Positions 13,694 through 13,737 of a stretch of 13,737 bases of DNA are shown in pieces (the first letter of the stretch is position 1; each line of letters opens with the position of its first letter). Both the position numbers and the translations under genes were made by a program. The notes under the pieces were generated by a model. That model was not told where the DNA came from, made no database searches, and worked only from the letters and a program-made list of their open reading frames with translations. This stretch comes from Thermoplasmata archaeon (GTDB lineage Archaea > Thermoplasmatota > Thermoplasmata > Thermoplasmatales > Thermoplasmataceae), in assembly GCA_021799315.1 (NCBI GenBank), contig JAJZAR010000034.1, forward strand, positions 1 through 13,737, written 5' to 3'.

Positions 13694-13737
13694 GAAAACA
13701 AACGTTGGCAATTTTGGTTTCAGTTATGATGCTTGCT
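13690..13737 (+). CDS. Start of a probable secreted or membrane protein, cut by window edge
   Basis: Sixteen codons are open to the right edge, reading MRKQTLAILVSVMMLA: two basic residues then a hydrophobic run, which is the beginning of a signal peptide or N-terminal membrane anchor. A TATA box 26 bases upstream supports the ATG and a leaderless mRNA. Nothing can be said of the mature protein. It is divergent from priS. Confidence 0.5.
   Translation, partial: MRKQTLAILVSVMMLA

Overview
The window looks like chromosomal DNA of an acidophilic, wall-less archaeon of the Thermoplasmatales type (Thermoplasma, Ferroplasma or Cuniculiplasma relatives). The evidence is an archaeal-type primase catalytic subunit, a geranylgeranyl-reductase-family flavoprotein, a PF04008 adenosine-specific kinase, tRNA genes without encoded CCA, and TATA-like boxes about 24-29 bases ahead of start codons with little or no leader. 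The genus is inference; no rRNA or species marker is present.

Layout, left to right. (1) 1-2822, minus strand: a polysaccharide/oligosaccharide flippase-like membrane protein that runs off the left edge, preceded by a long-chain acyl-CoA ligase. (2) 2823-6841: a 477-base or longer AT-rich gap with small repeats, then two tandem plus-strand paralogs (526 and 533 aa). Each has one N-terminal membrane helix, a large extracytoplasmic domain dense in N-glycosylation sequons, and a C-terminal membrane block resembling an ABC-2 permease. This is the least explained part of the window. (3) 6842-9066, minus strand: tRNA-Thr(GGT), a metallo-beta-lactamase-fold hydrolase with a C-terminal winged-helix-like tail, and a divergent geranylgeranyl-reductase-like flavoprotein. 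(4) 9209-10506, plus strand: a small multi-helix membrane protein, an adenosine-specific kinase-family protein, and tRNA-Arg(CCG), whose first two bases lie in the kinase stop codon. (5) 10510-13658, minus strand, read from the right: DNA primase small subunit, a rubredoxin-less rubrerythrin, a DUF3501 protein overlapping it by 4 bases, and an ABC ATPase with no adjacent permease. (6) 13690-13737, plus strand: the first 16 codons of a probable secreted or membrane protein, sharing a compact divergent promoter with the primase.

Functional links. Rubrerythrin plus DUF3501 is a known oxidative-stress gene pairing. Flippase and acyl-CoA ligase are neighbours but not clearly one pathway. The orphan ABC ATPase and the two ATPase-less permease-like paralogs lie in the same window about 4 kb apart; a partnership is possible but unproven. 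No insertion sequence, CRISPR array or integrase was found.
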